The position numbers and the translations under genes are program-made. From an uncultured bacterium (GTDB lineage: Bacteria; Verrucomicrobiota; Kiritimatiellia; CAIKKV01; CAITUY01), in the NCBI GenBank assembly GCA_903908715.1, contig CAIVSY010000111.1, positions 1 through 58,654 of the forward strand: a DNA stretch of 58,654 bases. Direction: 5' to 3'. Of this stretch, positions 8,627 through 16,845 are shown piece after piece (the first letter of the stretch is position 1; every line of letters starts with the position of its first letter). Under the pieces are notes generated by a model. It did no database searches, was not told where the DNA came from, and saw nothing but the letters and a program-made list of their open reading frames with translations.

Positions 8627-9645
8627 GAGCGGCTCTCCTTCTTCAGCTCCTTGATGGAATTCACCACGCAGCGGGCGGACTTGCCCTCCGCGGCGGACAG
8701 GATGTCGTTCAGGATGCTCTCCCGGATTTCCCAGCCGGCCTCCTCGGACGCCCAGCCGAGGTGCGGGCTGAGAATGACATTCTCCAACTGGAACAATTCA
8801 AAGTCCGGGTCCGGCGGCTCCTTGTCAAACACATCAATCGCCGCGCCGGCAATGACCTTGTTCCGGACCGCTTCCGCCAGCGCCCTGGCATCCACCATCG
8901 GGCCACGCGAGGTGTTGACGACATACGCCGTGGGTTTCATCAGGGCAAGGGTCCGGGCGTTGACAATATGCCGGGTATCGTCCTTCAGCGGCGTATGTAC
9001 GGTCAGGAAGTCGGCTTCCCGGAAAATCGCATCCTTGTCGACAAAAACCAGCCCCTGCGATTCCAGATCCGCCTTGCGCCTGTCAGAAAGGTAAGGGTCG
9101 CAGGCAATAATCCGGAATCCGAATGTTCGCAGCTTGCGGAAGACCCGGCTTCCGATGCGCCCCACGCCGAGAATCCCGAGGGTCTTGCCATCCAGCCGGT
9201 AAACGGGAAAAATCCCGGTGAAATCCCATTGGCCGCGCCGGGAGGATTCCTCCAGAGTCCGCCGTCCCTGCACGACCTTGCGCGCGCAGGCGAAGATCAG
9301 CGCAATGGCATGCTCCGCCACGTCCTCCTTGCAGTAATCCGGCTGGTAGGCAAACTGGATCCCATACTTCGTGCAGGCGTCCACATCAACATTGTCATAG
9401 CCGATCCCGTGGCGGATGATCAGGCGGCATCGTGTCAGCCGCGAGATGATCGACTCAGTCATCTTGAGCATGTTGACGACAATGACGTCCGCATCCCCGA
9501 TCTTCGAGAGGACCTCCTCGTCGGGCTTGAATTTCAGCTGGAACGTCTCGAACCGGATGCCTTTCGCAGCCAGCTTTTCCGCCTCCCAGTTCAAATCCGC
9601 CTCGATGTAGTCGGTCACCACAACCTTGAATGGCCTATTCTTCAT
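8623..9645 (-). CDS. D-isomer-specific 2-hydroxyacid dehydrogenase
   Basis: A 340-residue NAD-dependent dehydrogenase of the phosphoglycerate/glycerate dehydrogenase superfamily. It has the nucleotide-binding GILGVGRIGS, the substrate Arg in VNTSRGPMVD, a Glu in FDKEPP and the catalytic His in LSPHLGWAS. Members interconvert 2-hydroxy and 2-keto acids. The frame is open much further upstream, but ATG at 9645 (MKNRPFKVVVTDY) has GGAAGGGAAG before it and gives the family length. It follows a Gfo/Idh gene by 19 bp. Confidence 0.88.
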   Translation of the reverse strand: MKNRPFKVVVTDYIEADLNWEAEKLAAKGIRFETFQLKFKPDEEVLSKIGDADVIVVNMLKMTESIISRLTRCRLIIRHGIGYDNVDVDACTKYGIQFAYQPDYCKEDVAEHAIALIFACARKVVQGRRTLEESSRRGQWDFTGIFPVYRLDGKTLGILGVGRIGSRVFRKLRTFGFRIIACDPYLSDRRKADLESQGLVFVDKDAIFREADFLTVHTPLKDDTRHIVNARTLALMKPTAYVVNTSRGPMVDARALAEAVRNKVIAGAAIDVFDKEPPDPDFELFQLENVILSPHLGWASEEAGWEIRESILNDILSAAEGKSARCVVNSIKELKKESRS

Positions 9646-9664
9646 GATCTTCCCTTCCTGTATT

Positions 9665-10729
9665 TCAACTCGGAACCGCCGCGGCACGGCCGGACCGGGC
9701 CGATTCGTAAATGGCTTCCACCACCTGGAGGGCCCGCACGGCATCCTGGCCGCCGATAAATGGCGGCCGGGCACTGAGGATACGATCAGCCGTGTCGTTG
9801 ATGTAGTCAAGCCCGATGGAACCGCAGTAGCCGGGGAGTGTCTCCAGTTCAAACCGGATGGTCTGCCGCGGCGCGCCTCCGAAAGCCTTGTGATTGCTGC
9901 AAATGAACAGGGTCTGCTGTGTGCCTTCGAAGGAGGGCGAAAAGTTGATGCACCCCTCCGTGCCGCGGATCCCGAGGTAAAGATCCCGCCCGTAGGGGTA
10001 ACTGTCGGGTACCGTGTAACTGATATCCAGTGCCAGCGTGGCACCACCGGCAAACGTGGCAATGGCAAAAGAATTGTCCTCTATGTCATAGGCCTGGTTC
10101 ACATGCACATTCCGGCCTATGACCTCGGTGATCTCCGAGCCCAGCAGCCACCGGTAAAGGTCGATCCAGTGAACGCCCAGGTTATACATGGGGCCCCCGC
10201 CGCTCTTGGCCCGCTCGAGCATCCACTCACTCTTGCCGTCGATGTACCGGTGTAGGCCACCGGCGGCGCAGCGGCCCTCGCAGCCCACAATCCGCCCCAG
10301 CACACCGGAATCAATCGCCTCCTTCATCTTGCGGATCACGGGGTGATACCGCCAGACATACGGCGTTGAGAAGTAGACCTGATTCTTCCTGCAGGCATCC
10401 ACAATCCGCGCAGCGTTCCCCGAGGTATTGGCCACGGGCTTTTCGACCACCACGTGGATGCCCCGCTCCGCGCAGGCCACGGCCGCCGCAGCACAGTCGC
10501 AATGCGGCAGGAAAATGAAGGCCAGATCCATTGTCTCGGCCGCCAGCAGGTCCTGCCATTCGGGATAAGCCTTGACCCCGAACTGGGCGGCAAATGGAAG
10601 ACGAAGCTCCGGGTTCGTCTCGCTGACGGCAACCACCCGGGTCTTGGAGCACCGGGCAAAATGGGGCATATAGGTCGCAGGATGAAGATGGGCCAGGCCC
10701 AGAATGCCGATCCGGAGAACAGTACTCAT
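9665..10729 (-). CDS. Gfo/Idh/MocA family oxidoreductase (second)
   Basis: A 354-residue protein with the Rossmann segment RIGILGLAHLHPATY, which is atypical for the usual GxGxxG, followed by VVEKPVAN (the family EKP motif) and a C-terminal alpha/beta domain. The divergent nucleotide motif sets it apart from the other two copies in the operon, so it may bind cofactor differently. It is 3 bp from the preceding Gfo/Idh gene, so the two are probably made together and may act in sequence. Confidence 0.85.
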   Translation of the reverse strand: MSTVLRIGILGLAHLHPATYMPHFARCSKTRVVAVSETNPELRLPFAAQFGVKAYPEWQDLLAAETMDLAFIFLPHCDCAAAAVACAERGIHVVVEKPVANTSGNAARIVDACRKNQVYFSTPYVWRYHPVIRKMKEAIDSGVLGRIVGCEGRCAAGGLHRYIDGKSEWMLERAKSGGGPMYNLGVHWIDLYRWLLGSEITEVIGRNVHVNQAYDIEDNSFAIATFAGGATLALDISYTVPDSYPYGRDLYLGIRGTEGCINFSPSFEGTQQTLFICSNHKAFGGAPRQTIRFELETLPGYCGSIGLDYINDTADRILSARPPFIGGQDAVRALQVVEAIYESARSGRAAAVPS

Positions 10730-10732
10730 GAT

Positions 10733-11923
10733 TCACAGCTCCCAGTGAAGGGGTATTTCCACTTCCTTGCCCTGCGTAGCATCAGACACATACGCCGCAT
10801 AAATGCAGGCCGTTGTGTCCAGGGCCAGTCCAAGACCGGATTGCGGCTGCCGCTGTTCCACGGCGGACAGGAGGAAATCCTGAATTTCCGCCTGATAGCC
10901 GAGGGTGAAGTTCTCATCCGGCGCAGCGGGGGTCCACCCTTCCCGGGTGCTGGCCTTCTCGATGAGATAAATATCCGCAAACTGTGGCCCGCGCGGGTTG
11001 TACACATCCATCAAGCCCGCAGGGCTGATGTGACAGCGGGTGCGGTGATTGTTGGCGAAGACCTCGACATAGTCATAGATCCCGCCCAGCACAATCTCCG
11101 AAGTCAGGACATCCGCTACCGTTCCGTCCGAGAAAGTCACATGCATGAAACCGTAGTCCTCGATGTCATGGTAGTCGGTCCGGATCAGGCCGGCATCCCT
11201 GTAATTCGGCAACCGTGTGATCTGGTGGGTGCGGGAACAGACACTCGCGGGGCGAATCGGCTTTCCGTCCCTGGCGAGGCCTTCCACCCGCTTGAGATAC
11301 AGCATGCCGCCCAGGGGATGGCATCCTTTCCCGATCAGCGAACCGCCACCGGCCTTCTGCCAGATACCATACACCGGAGAAGCCGAACCGTTATGGGATT
11401 CCTCACCGGTCATGCGGAGAATCTGGGCTCCGGTCTTCTCCACAATTTCACGCTCCTTCTGGATAGCCGGCGCATACACAAAATTCTCCGCATATCCGAA
11501 GAATGTCCGCGCCCGGCCCAGTTCTTGAGCCATGCAGGCCAACCGCTCCATCACCCGCTGGAACATCTCCTTCTTGTCGGCCCGATCCCCGCGGAACTCC
11601 CGCGCACCCCGGGGGCCGAAATAGCCGGTCAGCGGTTTCTCGCAAATGATGCCGCGCCCGGCCCTGACAGCCGCGAGCATGGCCTCTTCGTGAGCATAGG
11701 GCGGCGAACAAATGTCCACGATATCCGAGGCTTCGAGGAGAGAATGCACATCCGGGTAGACAGGGATGCCATGCGCCCGGCCGAATGCCACCCGGCTTTC
11801 CTCCCGCAGGGAAGTGACCCCCGTGATTTCCACTTCCAGGCCATGAACCCTGCGCAGGCACTCCACGTGGAACCGCCCCGCAAAACCGGTCCCCACCAAC
11901 CCGACTCGCATTTTCTTGCTCAT
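10733..11923 (-). CDS. Gfo/Idh/MocA family oxidoreductase (third, first gene of operon)
   Basis: A 396-residue member with a classical GLVGTGFAGRFHVE Rossmann motif and CEKPLTGYFG. It is longer than the other copies by about 40 residues because of insertions in the C-terminal domain. It is the promoter-proximal gene of the ten-gene operon and is divergent from a TetR gene 130 bp away, which suggests that the TetR protein controls the operon. Substrate unknown; a sugar or cyclitol is expected. Confidence 0.87.
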   Translation of the reverse strand: MSKKMRVGLVGTGFAGRFHVECLRRVHGLEVEITGVTSLREESRVAFGRAHGIPVYPDVHSLLEASDIVDICSPPYAHEEAMLAAVRAGRGIICEKPLTGYFGPRGAREFRGDRADKKEMFQRVMERLACMAQELGRARTFFGYAENFVYAPAIQKEREIVEKTGAQILRMTGEESHNGSASPVYGIWQKAGGGSLIGKGCHPLGGMLYLKRVEGLARDGKPIRPASVCSRTHQITRLPNYRDAGLIRTDYHDIEDYGFMHVTFSDGTVADVLTSEIVLGGIYDYVEVFANNHRTRCHISPAGLMDVYNPRGPQFADIYLIEKASTREGWTPAAPDENFTLGYQAEIQDFLLSAVEQRQPQSGLGLALDTTACIYAAYVSDATQGKEVEIPLHWEL

Positions 11924-11990
11924 AAATCGGCCGAAAGTCTATCACCGCATAAACAAACCGTCTAGTTGTAACCGCGCGCCGGCCCCTGCC

Positions 11991-12019
11991 TTGACCTTTG
12001 GATATTGAAGGGGTAGTAT
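11991..12019 (+). promoter_or_regulatory. Putative sigma-70-type promoter of the tetR gene
   Basis: TTGACC at 11991-11996 and TAGTAT at 12014-12019 are separated by 17 bp, ending 34 bp before the TetR start. The gap 11924-12053 must also hold the divergent operon promoter, for which I see no convincing box, and presumably the TetR operator. Confidence 0.5.
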
Positions 12020-12053
12020 CCGGGCCGTTTCCGAAAATCAAGCCGACGGGACC

Positions 12054-12680
12054 ATGCAACAACGAGCCATCAATACCCGAAACGCCATCCTGGCGGCGGC
12101 ACGAGCCGAGTTTGCCGCCAAGGGGTACCATGGCGCACGCGTAGATGCGATCTCCAAACAGGCGGGCGTCAACAAGCAGCGGATTTACGCCAATTTTCAT
12201 GACAAGGCGGGGCTTTTCAAGGCCGTCCTCCGCATGGCTTTTGTGGAACTGGCGGAGGAGGAGAGCCGATTCACGGCGCTAACCAAGGCCGATATCCCCC
12301 ACCTCGCGGACCACATTCTGGAGACCTACGCAAGAATCCATGCTCGGCATCCGGAATTCTGGCGCCTGCTGGCCTGGGAAAACCTGGGCGGAGGACGTCA
12401 TTCGGCTGCTGTTGTCGGGCATCAGAACGAGGTTCTGGGCCACCTGCGCCACCTGTACACTCAAGGGCAGAAGAGCGGCCACTTCCTGCAGGAAGTGCCG
12501 TTCGAGGGATTTCTCTTCAACCTTCTGGCCGTTTCCTTTTTCATGGTCTCCAACCGCGCAACGCTCAAGCGCTCCATCGGCCTGGATTGTTCCCGCCCGG
12601 CCACACGGCAGGCGCTCCGGGATGCTGTGGTCCGACAACTGCGAGCCACAAGGCCCCGCCGCCGTTCGAACGAATCATAG
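12054..12680 (+). CDS. TetR/AcrR family transcriptional regulator
   Basis: A 208-residue one-component regulator. The N-terminal helix-turn-helix is clear (TRNAILAAARAEFAAKGY, then VDAISKQAGVNKQRIYANF, residues about 8-47). The C-terminal ligand-binding half is less conserved. It is transcribed away from the ten-gene catabolic operon, the usual arrangement for a local repressor. Its inducer would be a pathway intermediate, but this is inferred from position only. Confidence 0.9.
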   Translation: MQQRAINTRNAILAAARAEFAAKGYHGARVDAISKQAGVNKQRIYANFHDKAGLFKAVLRMAFVELAEEESRFTALTKADIPHLADHILETYARIHARHPEFWRLLAWENLGGGRHSAAVVGHQNEVLGHLRHLYTQGQKSGHFLQEVPFEGFLFNLLAVSFFMVSNRATLKRSIGLDCSRPATRQALRDAVVRQLRATRPRRRSNES

Positions 12681-12691
12681 CCAGCCCCGCG

Positions 12692-12720
12692 CCGGATTAT
12701 TCTCATCCGGAACAATCCGG
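12692..12720. terminator. Hairpin between convergent genes, possible bidirectional terminator
   Basis: CCGGATT (12692-12698) pairs perfectly with AATCCGG (12714-12720) around a 15-nt loop, in the 49 bp between the converging stops of the TetR and UroD-family genes. There is no U-run on either side, so termination is likely rather than certain. Confidence 0.4.
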
Positions 12721-12729
12721 TTGCCGGCT

Positions 12730-13782
12730 TCAGGTGGCTTCTTCCTGCCGCAACGTCTGCGCCGCGCGAATCATTGCCAGATAGTTCTCCGTCGGAACGT
12801 AGTCGGGAATGGAGTTCCCCGAACCCAAGGCATACCCCCGCGCCGACTTTCTGAATCGTGTACCCAATTCAAGCACCTTGTCGTAGATGATGGCCGGAGT
12901 ATTCACGCAAAGGAAGTCCATATCAAAGCCGCCCAGCAGGCCGATCCTATCGCCATAGTCCTCAATCCATCGATCGAACGGCGCGATGGAATCCTCGTTC
13001 GAGTGCTTGGCGTTGATGCCCAGAGCGATCACATCGTCCATGACCTCGAAAATGCACCCGCATGAGTGCCAAAGGAACAGCCCGCCGGCGGCATGCACGA
13101 TGTCAATCACCCGGCGATACTGCGGGAGGATATGCTTGCGAACCGTTGTCGGGTTGGTCAGGAGCGACGACTTGAAGCCGAGATCGTCGCCGAAGCGGCA
13201 GGCGACAAACTGGCCACCATACCGACGCATGAATTCCTCCCAGATCGCGCACATCAGGTTGCCGATGGTGCGAAACAAGTCGGCGTACAGTTCAGGATCA
13301 TCAGCCTCCATGAACGGGAGGTACTCCAGTCCAACGAGGGACTCAGCCAGTTCAAACACACCGTTGCCAACGCCGCCCACGGCTTTCATGCCGGGTGGAA
13401 GCGCGGCAACCAGCGCGTCCAGACGTGGACGCGCCTGACGCCAGTAGAGCAATGGCAATTCACTCCAAGGATAGGAATCGAAGTCAGCACGTGATTGAAT
13501 GGGTCCTTGGCCACCGCAAATCGCCGTGCGGCCGGGCAGGATTCCTCCGATGCAAACTTCATACGAAACCGTGTCGTAGGTCATCTCACGAAAGAACCGA
13601 CAGTGGTGGCGGAAGTACTCGGCTTTATCTTTCGCGTCTCCACCTTCCAACGCGGCAAAGCGCAGGCCCAGAATCTTCTCCATTGAGGCTGCGGTCACAA
13701 TATGCTCGTAGAGCGGCAGGCGAACAGGGCGTTTGTTCCGCATCACGTCCGCAAAATGCCGATAGTCCGGTTGAAATTCCAT
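12730..13782 (-). CDS. Uroporphyrinogen decarboxylase (UroD/MtaA) family protein
   Basis: A 350-residue TIM-barrel protein of the URO-D superfamily, which includes heme-pathway UroD and the corrinoid-linked methyltransferases MtaA and CmuA. The HxC motif in FLWHSCGCIFEVMDD matches the zinc ligands of the MtaA branch better than true UroD. It is therefore more likely a methyltransferase-like or uncharacterised member than a heme enzyme. The open frame extends to 13923, but ATG at 13782 has GGGAGGAA before it and begins the family match. A second UroD-family gene lies at 16845-17924. Confidence 0.85.
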   Translation of the reverse strand: MEFQPDYRHFADVMRNKRPVRLPLYEHIVTAASMEKILGLRFAALEGGDAKDKAEYFRHHCRFFREMTYDTVSYEVCIGGILPGRTAICGGQGPIQSRADFDSYPWSELPLLYWRQARPRLDALVAALPPGMKAVGGVGNGVFELAESLVGLEYLPFMEADDPELYADLFRTIGNLMCAIWEEFMRRYGGQFVACRFGDDLGFKSSLLTNPTTVRKHILPQYRRVIDIVHAAGGLFLWHSCGCIFEVMDDVIALGINAKHSNEDSIAPFDRWIEDYGDRIGLLGGFDMDFLCVNTPAIIYDKVLELGTRFRKSARGYALGSGNSIPDYVPTENYLAMIRAAQTLRQEEAT

Positions 13783-13805
13783 GTTCCTCCCTCTCATAGA
13801 ATGTC

Positions 13806-13856
13806 GCGCAACAGGGGCGCGCGCTCGCGAGCGTACCTTGGCTGCGCCGGTTCGGC
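13806..13856 (-). repeat. attC-like imperfect inverted repeat (site F)
   Basis: Read on the minus strand it starts with GCCGAAC two bases after the stop of the secreted-protein gene and ends with GTTGCGC, 51 bp in total. Inside, GGCGC pairs with GCGCC. The ends resemble integron R'' (RYYYAAC) and R' (GTTRRRY) boxes with mismatches. It is one of a series of similar elements behind genes in this region. Confidence 0.35.
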
Positions 13857-13858
13857 AC

Positions 13859-14551
13859 TCATTCCTTTCCCTTGCCTGAAAGCGACAGCGAATAGTGAAT
13901 AAACAATTCAATATTCTCGTCATCGGCTTGCCGCGCCATGACGGGACTGGCCAATCCTATTACTTCGATTTGTCCATCCTGGGCGAGTACACCCCTCGCT
14001 TGCTTGATGCTTTCCGCTATGGCCTTGAGAATATCTTGTCGGTGTTGCTCCGGGTTGTCCACTGCCAGTTGTATCTGACCAAGACTGCATTTAATCTTTT
14101 CCGGTAACTTTACGCCCGCCAGGAACTCCTTGATTGTCAGTCCGCCGGCAAAGACATCTGGCTTCCCGTCTCCGGCGGGCACAAGAATGTGAAGGCGGGC
14201 AGTGGAGTAGGCATCATATCCCGACGACAGTTTGGACAGGGAGAAGGACGATTGCGTTTCGCCCGACAGGGACACCGGACCGGAGTGAATCAGTATCTTT
14301 GGATTCTGTTGGGCGGCACTCACGATCATTCTGGTTGCCGCCTGAATGTCCGCAAATCGTTCCTCCGGCTCTTTCTTGTCACTCGACAATGATACAGGAC
14401 ACGCAACGAAATCGGCCTTCCGCATGACGGTTGCAGCAACGGGCCGTTGTCCAGGCGTAGCAATTACGACAAGCGATTTGGTTCCAGCGCAAGCGGCTGA
14501 AGTCAGCATGAAAGTTATCGCCCACATCACGATTGCAAACATCGTCTTCAT
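13859..14551 (-). CDS. Exported protein, possibly SIMPL-like
   Basis: A 230-residue protein with a Sec signal peptide (MKTMFAIVMWAITFMLTSAACAG, hydrophobic residues about 5-20, cleavage near AXA). ATG at 14551 follows AGGAGAACAAG. The mature part alternates beta strands with a central helix and ends in a strand-rich segment, reminiscent of the SIMPL (DUF541) fold, but no decisive motif is visible and I do not claim the family. It would be periplasmic. The gene is followed at once by an attC-like element. Confidence 0.6.
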   Translation of the reverse strand: MKTMFAIVMWAITFMLTSAACAGTKSLVVIATPGQRPVAATVMRKADFVACPVSLSSDKKEPEERFADIQAATRMIVSAAQQNPKILIHSGPVSLSGETQSSFSLSKLSSGYDAYSTARLHILVPAGDGKPDVFAGGLTIKEFLAGVKLPEKIKCSLGQIQLAVDNPEQHRQDILKAIAESIKQARGVLAQDGQIEVIGLASPVMARQADDENIELFIHYSLSLSGKGKE

Positions 14552-14599
14552 CTTGTTCTCCTCCCTGTCGAACGAGATTGTCGGATAAATCAAGAAATG

Positions 14600-14839
14600 G
14601 CATCTCAAGGATGCCTGCTTCTTCAAGAATGGACAACCTTTTTCCCCGGAACAAGGCCTGCTGTGAACCTGCATTTCACTTTCTTGACAGTCTCAACGCC
14701 CGCCAGATGCACATATGCCTGATGGACAGGCAGGCCGGAAGTTCGTCCACACGAACATCCAGGGTGCCGTCAAGCGCTCCGTCCGGCCCGCTAGATCCAT
14801 TATACCAAATCGCATCTCAAGGATGCCTGCTTCTTCAAG
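14600..14839. repeat. Perfect 28-bp direct repeat, two copies
   Basis: An identical 28-bp sequence occurs at 14600-14627 and 14812-14839, 184 bp apart. Each copy contains the small palindrome GCATC-TCAAG-GATGC. The first copy lies just upstream of the exported-protein gene. The flanked 184 bp carries no convincing gene. It could be a duplicated target or the ends of a lost insertion. Confidence 0.6.
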
Positions 14840-15176
14840 GCTACTTGCGCGGCTTGTTCAACACAAGGTTGGACTCGTTCTACCTTTGCCACCCCTTGAA
14901 CAGACCTTTCGTCGTGAGTAACACTTTCTCCTGATCATTCAAGACTTGCGGTCTTCTCTGACCCTGACAGGCTTTTTACGGGTCCTGTCTCTACTAAGCC
15001 CGCACTTGTCCCGCCGCAGTTTGTCCCCCACGAAGGCGGATGGTTGTTTGGTCGGACACGTCGCGCCGTAGTAAACGAAGGCGGATGCCTTACGTCGCAA
15101 CCCGGCGGAGGCTGAACACCCGCAATAGAAGGCAAGCCGGAGACCCGCTTTCAAAGATGCCAAAACCCGGAAGAAA
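14840..15176. other. Gene-free stretch
   Basis: No reading frame here has credible coding character on either strand. The only structure seen is a 12-bp direct repeat CGAAGGCGGATG at 15031-15042 and 15076-15087. The stretch looks like decayed sequence within the accessory region. Confidence 0.5.
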
Positions 15177-15668
15177 TTATTCCGAGGTCGGGACGCTTTT
15201 CCCCTTGTCAGCCCCGCGGCTTAATGGTTGTTGGCTGTCCTTCTTGATTTCCTCGATTGCTGATACGAATGCCGAAATCGCTAGAGATGGTCCGGCACAT
15301 AAAAAGGCGCCTCCAATCGCTCCGATGGATGTAACTGATTGTGGCCCCAATGGGTTCATGTTCCACAGCCGACAACCTTCGCCATACCCGTGTATGGGTG
15401 AAGGGCAATCCTGCGCTGCGCCAGAGTCCCATTTGAGTTGGGTAATGTCTGGAATTCGGTTCCGAATGGCGGTTGACAATCCGATCAGGAAAACAACACC
15501 AGTTCCAACCGCTGGCACCCATGAGTAACGTTCGGGGAGTCCAAACGAGAAACCTATGAACCAGATCACGCTGTAAACAATGGCATAGGTTACTGCCGTT
15601 GTGATGACCGCAAGAGTCATGAACAACAGGGTCAGTGTTGTAGTCATGGCTACCTTATTCATTTTCAT
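15177..15668 (-). CDS. Small inner-membrane protein of unknown function
   Basis: A 163-residue protein with at least two hydrophobic segments near the N-terminus (about residues 8-42 and 50-66) and a third, weaker one around 115-140. No family recognised. Its start overlaps the end of the next gene upstream by 14 bp, so it is the last gene of a three-gene unit with the Sel1 gene. Confidence 0.55.
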   Translation of the reverse strand: MKMNKVAMTTTLTLLFMTLAVITTAVTYAIVYSVIWFIGFSFGLPERYSWVPAVGTGVVFLIGLSTAIRNRIPDITQLKWDSGAAQDCPSPIHGYGEGCRLWNMNPLGPQSVTSIGAIGGAFLCAGPSLAISAFVSAIEEIKKDSQQPLSRGADKGKSVPTSE

Positions 15669-16041
15669 TCAGCCAACGTGGTTGGGGCTGTTCTTTAATG
15701 ACTTTGAATCTGATTTCTGGAGCATTCGCAGGAACAGTATTCATCTTGCTCTTAGGATCGCGTCCACTACAAAGACTGAATATTTCCATTCCGTCCTTAA
15801 GCGCATACGCAGGCTTCAGCCATTCGCTCCAGTCGCATGGGGAAGGCTTGGCTGGATGTTGGATTTCATAAATTAGCGTATACTTGTTGTCGTTATCTTG
15901 CATTGCTGCAAACCGTTTTTGGCTTATAAAAATAATCGAATCAGCCTCGTAAACTATTATATTAGAGGTTTTGGTTGGTTTGTTTGTTGAAAATGACAAC
16001 GAACCCATGCTGCCCTCAGTAATCAAGTCACTTTTTTCCAT
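15655..16041 (-). CDS. Hypothetical protein
   Basis: A 128-residue soluble protein with mixed alpha/beta character and no signal peptide or recognised motif. ATG at 16041 overlaps the last 14 bases of the Sel1 gene; a TTG at 16062 is a possible earlier start. Overlaps on both sides support co-translation with its neighbours. Low GC compared with the flanking genes suggests a foreign origin. Confidence 0.5.
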   Translation of the reverse strand: MEKSDLITEGSMGSLSFSTNKPTKTSNIIVYEADSIIFISQKRFAAMQDNDNKYTLIYEIQHPAKPSPCDWSEWLKPAYALKDGMEIFSLCSGRDPKSKMNTVPANAPEIRFKVIKEQPQPRWLNENE

Positions 16042-16768
16042 ACTGGTCTTTGTCGGATCCAATGAACTTAATCTGAGTAACGAGTGTATGTTTTATTGCT
16101 TCGAGTTCTTTTTCGCGTTGCTCGGCTTTTTCTTTTCCGGCTTTCTTCTCCTGTTCGGTTGGAGGGCCGTATATTCCATCAAGTTCTCCATCTAGCCACC
16201 AATCCAAGTCTTTTAGGGCGGGTTGTTCCTTAGATGGTTTATACTTGTCAGGAATTCCATCAAGTTTTCCTCTAGCCTCGATGTATGCTGTCATGTAAGA
16301 CAAGGTGTAATTGGAGAGGCAGTCTTTGATTTCTTCCTTTGGAAGTTCATCCATAATCCGCCTCAAACAACTATTTGCCCTTATCTGGGTCGATTCGGAA
16401 CCAAGACTACACATATGGGTCGTCAGAAATATGCAGTAAGCTATCTTCTTGTTGGCTTTTACACCTTGTCCATCTCGATACATCACTCCTATATTTAAAA
16501 ATGCATCCGCGTTCTGATTGCTGAAAGCCTTTAGGAACCAGTCCATTGCTCTTGAGTAATCTTGTTTTACACCTTTGCCTTCGTAGTAAAATAATCCTAC
16601 TTGGGTCATAGCCTTGGTGTCGCCTTTATCTGCTAAACCGGAAAACTCTATCATTGCTGTTTTGTAATCGGCTTTTCTGAGTGCTTCTAGTCCTTCATCA
16701 ACTCCAGCGTAGGCAATTCCTAATGTTGTAATGTAAGCAGCTAATAGCGATACACCTGGTAATCTCAT
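16028..16768 (-). CDS. Exported Sel1-repeat (TPR-like) protein
   Basis: A 246-residue protein with a short signal peptide (MRLPGVSLLAAYITTLGIAYA) and Sel1-type helical repeats. The motif AMTQVGLFYYEGKGVKQDYS (about residues 53-72), followed by ADAFLNIGVMYRDGQGV, is diagnostic. The C-terminal 50 residues are charged and probably helical. Sel1 proteins are periplasmic or cell-surface scaffolds. ATG at 16768 follows GAGGAAT; the frame extends 9 codons further. The gene is visibly AT-richer than its surroundings. Confidence 0.75.
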   Translation of the reverse strand: MRLPGVSLLAAYITTLGIAYAGVDEGLEALRKADYKTAMIEFSGLADKGDTKAMTQVGLFYYEGKGVKQDYSRAMDWFLKAFSNQNADAFLNIGVMYRDGQGVKANKKIAYCIFLTTHMCSLGSESTQIRANSCLRRIMDELPKEEIKDCLSNYTLSYMTAYIEARGKLDGIPDKYKPSKEQPALKDLDWWLDGELDGIYGPPTEQEKKAGKEKAEQREKELEAIKHTLVTQIKFIGSDKDQYGKK

Positions 16769-16789
16769 TATTCCTCTTTCTTTTCGATG

Positions 16790-16845
16790 CCCCAACGGCG
16801 CGGATCAGGCACTGTCAAGCGTCGCATGCATCCGACTTGTTGGGC
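16790..16845 (-). repeat. attC-like site, best canonical match (site D)
   Basis: On the minus strand the site begins with GCCCAAC (matches RYYYAAC) overlapping the stop codon of the UroD-family gene and ends 56 bp later with GTTGGGG (GTTRRRY with one mismatch). The spacing and the start AACAAG are typical of integron attC sites. An inner stem CGGAT/ATCCG lies in the expected L-box position. Confidence 0.5.

Noticed and set aside
4096-9094. Long + strand frames (about 635 and 643 codons) across the catabolic operon
   Set aside because: They lie antisense to well-identified dehydrogenase, M20 and aminotransferase genes and encode Arg/His/Pro-rich sequence typical of GC-rich shadow frames.
12692-12720. 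attC-like site behind the first UroD-family gene
   Set aside because: The hairpin is short, lacks RYYYAAC/GTTRRRY boxes and lies between convergent genes, so a terminator is more likely.
12730-13782. Heme-biosynthetic hemE
   Set aside because: The protein has the HxC motif of the MtaA-like branch and lacks a clear UroD active-site signature; there is no heme gene context.
14379-14654. A 91-codon minus-strand frame overlapping the exported-protein gene
   Set aside because: It runs in another frame through the signal-peptide gene, has a Cys/Arg-rich composition and no ribosome-binding site.
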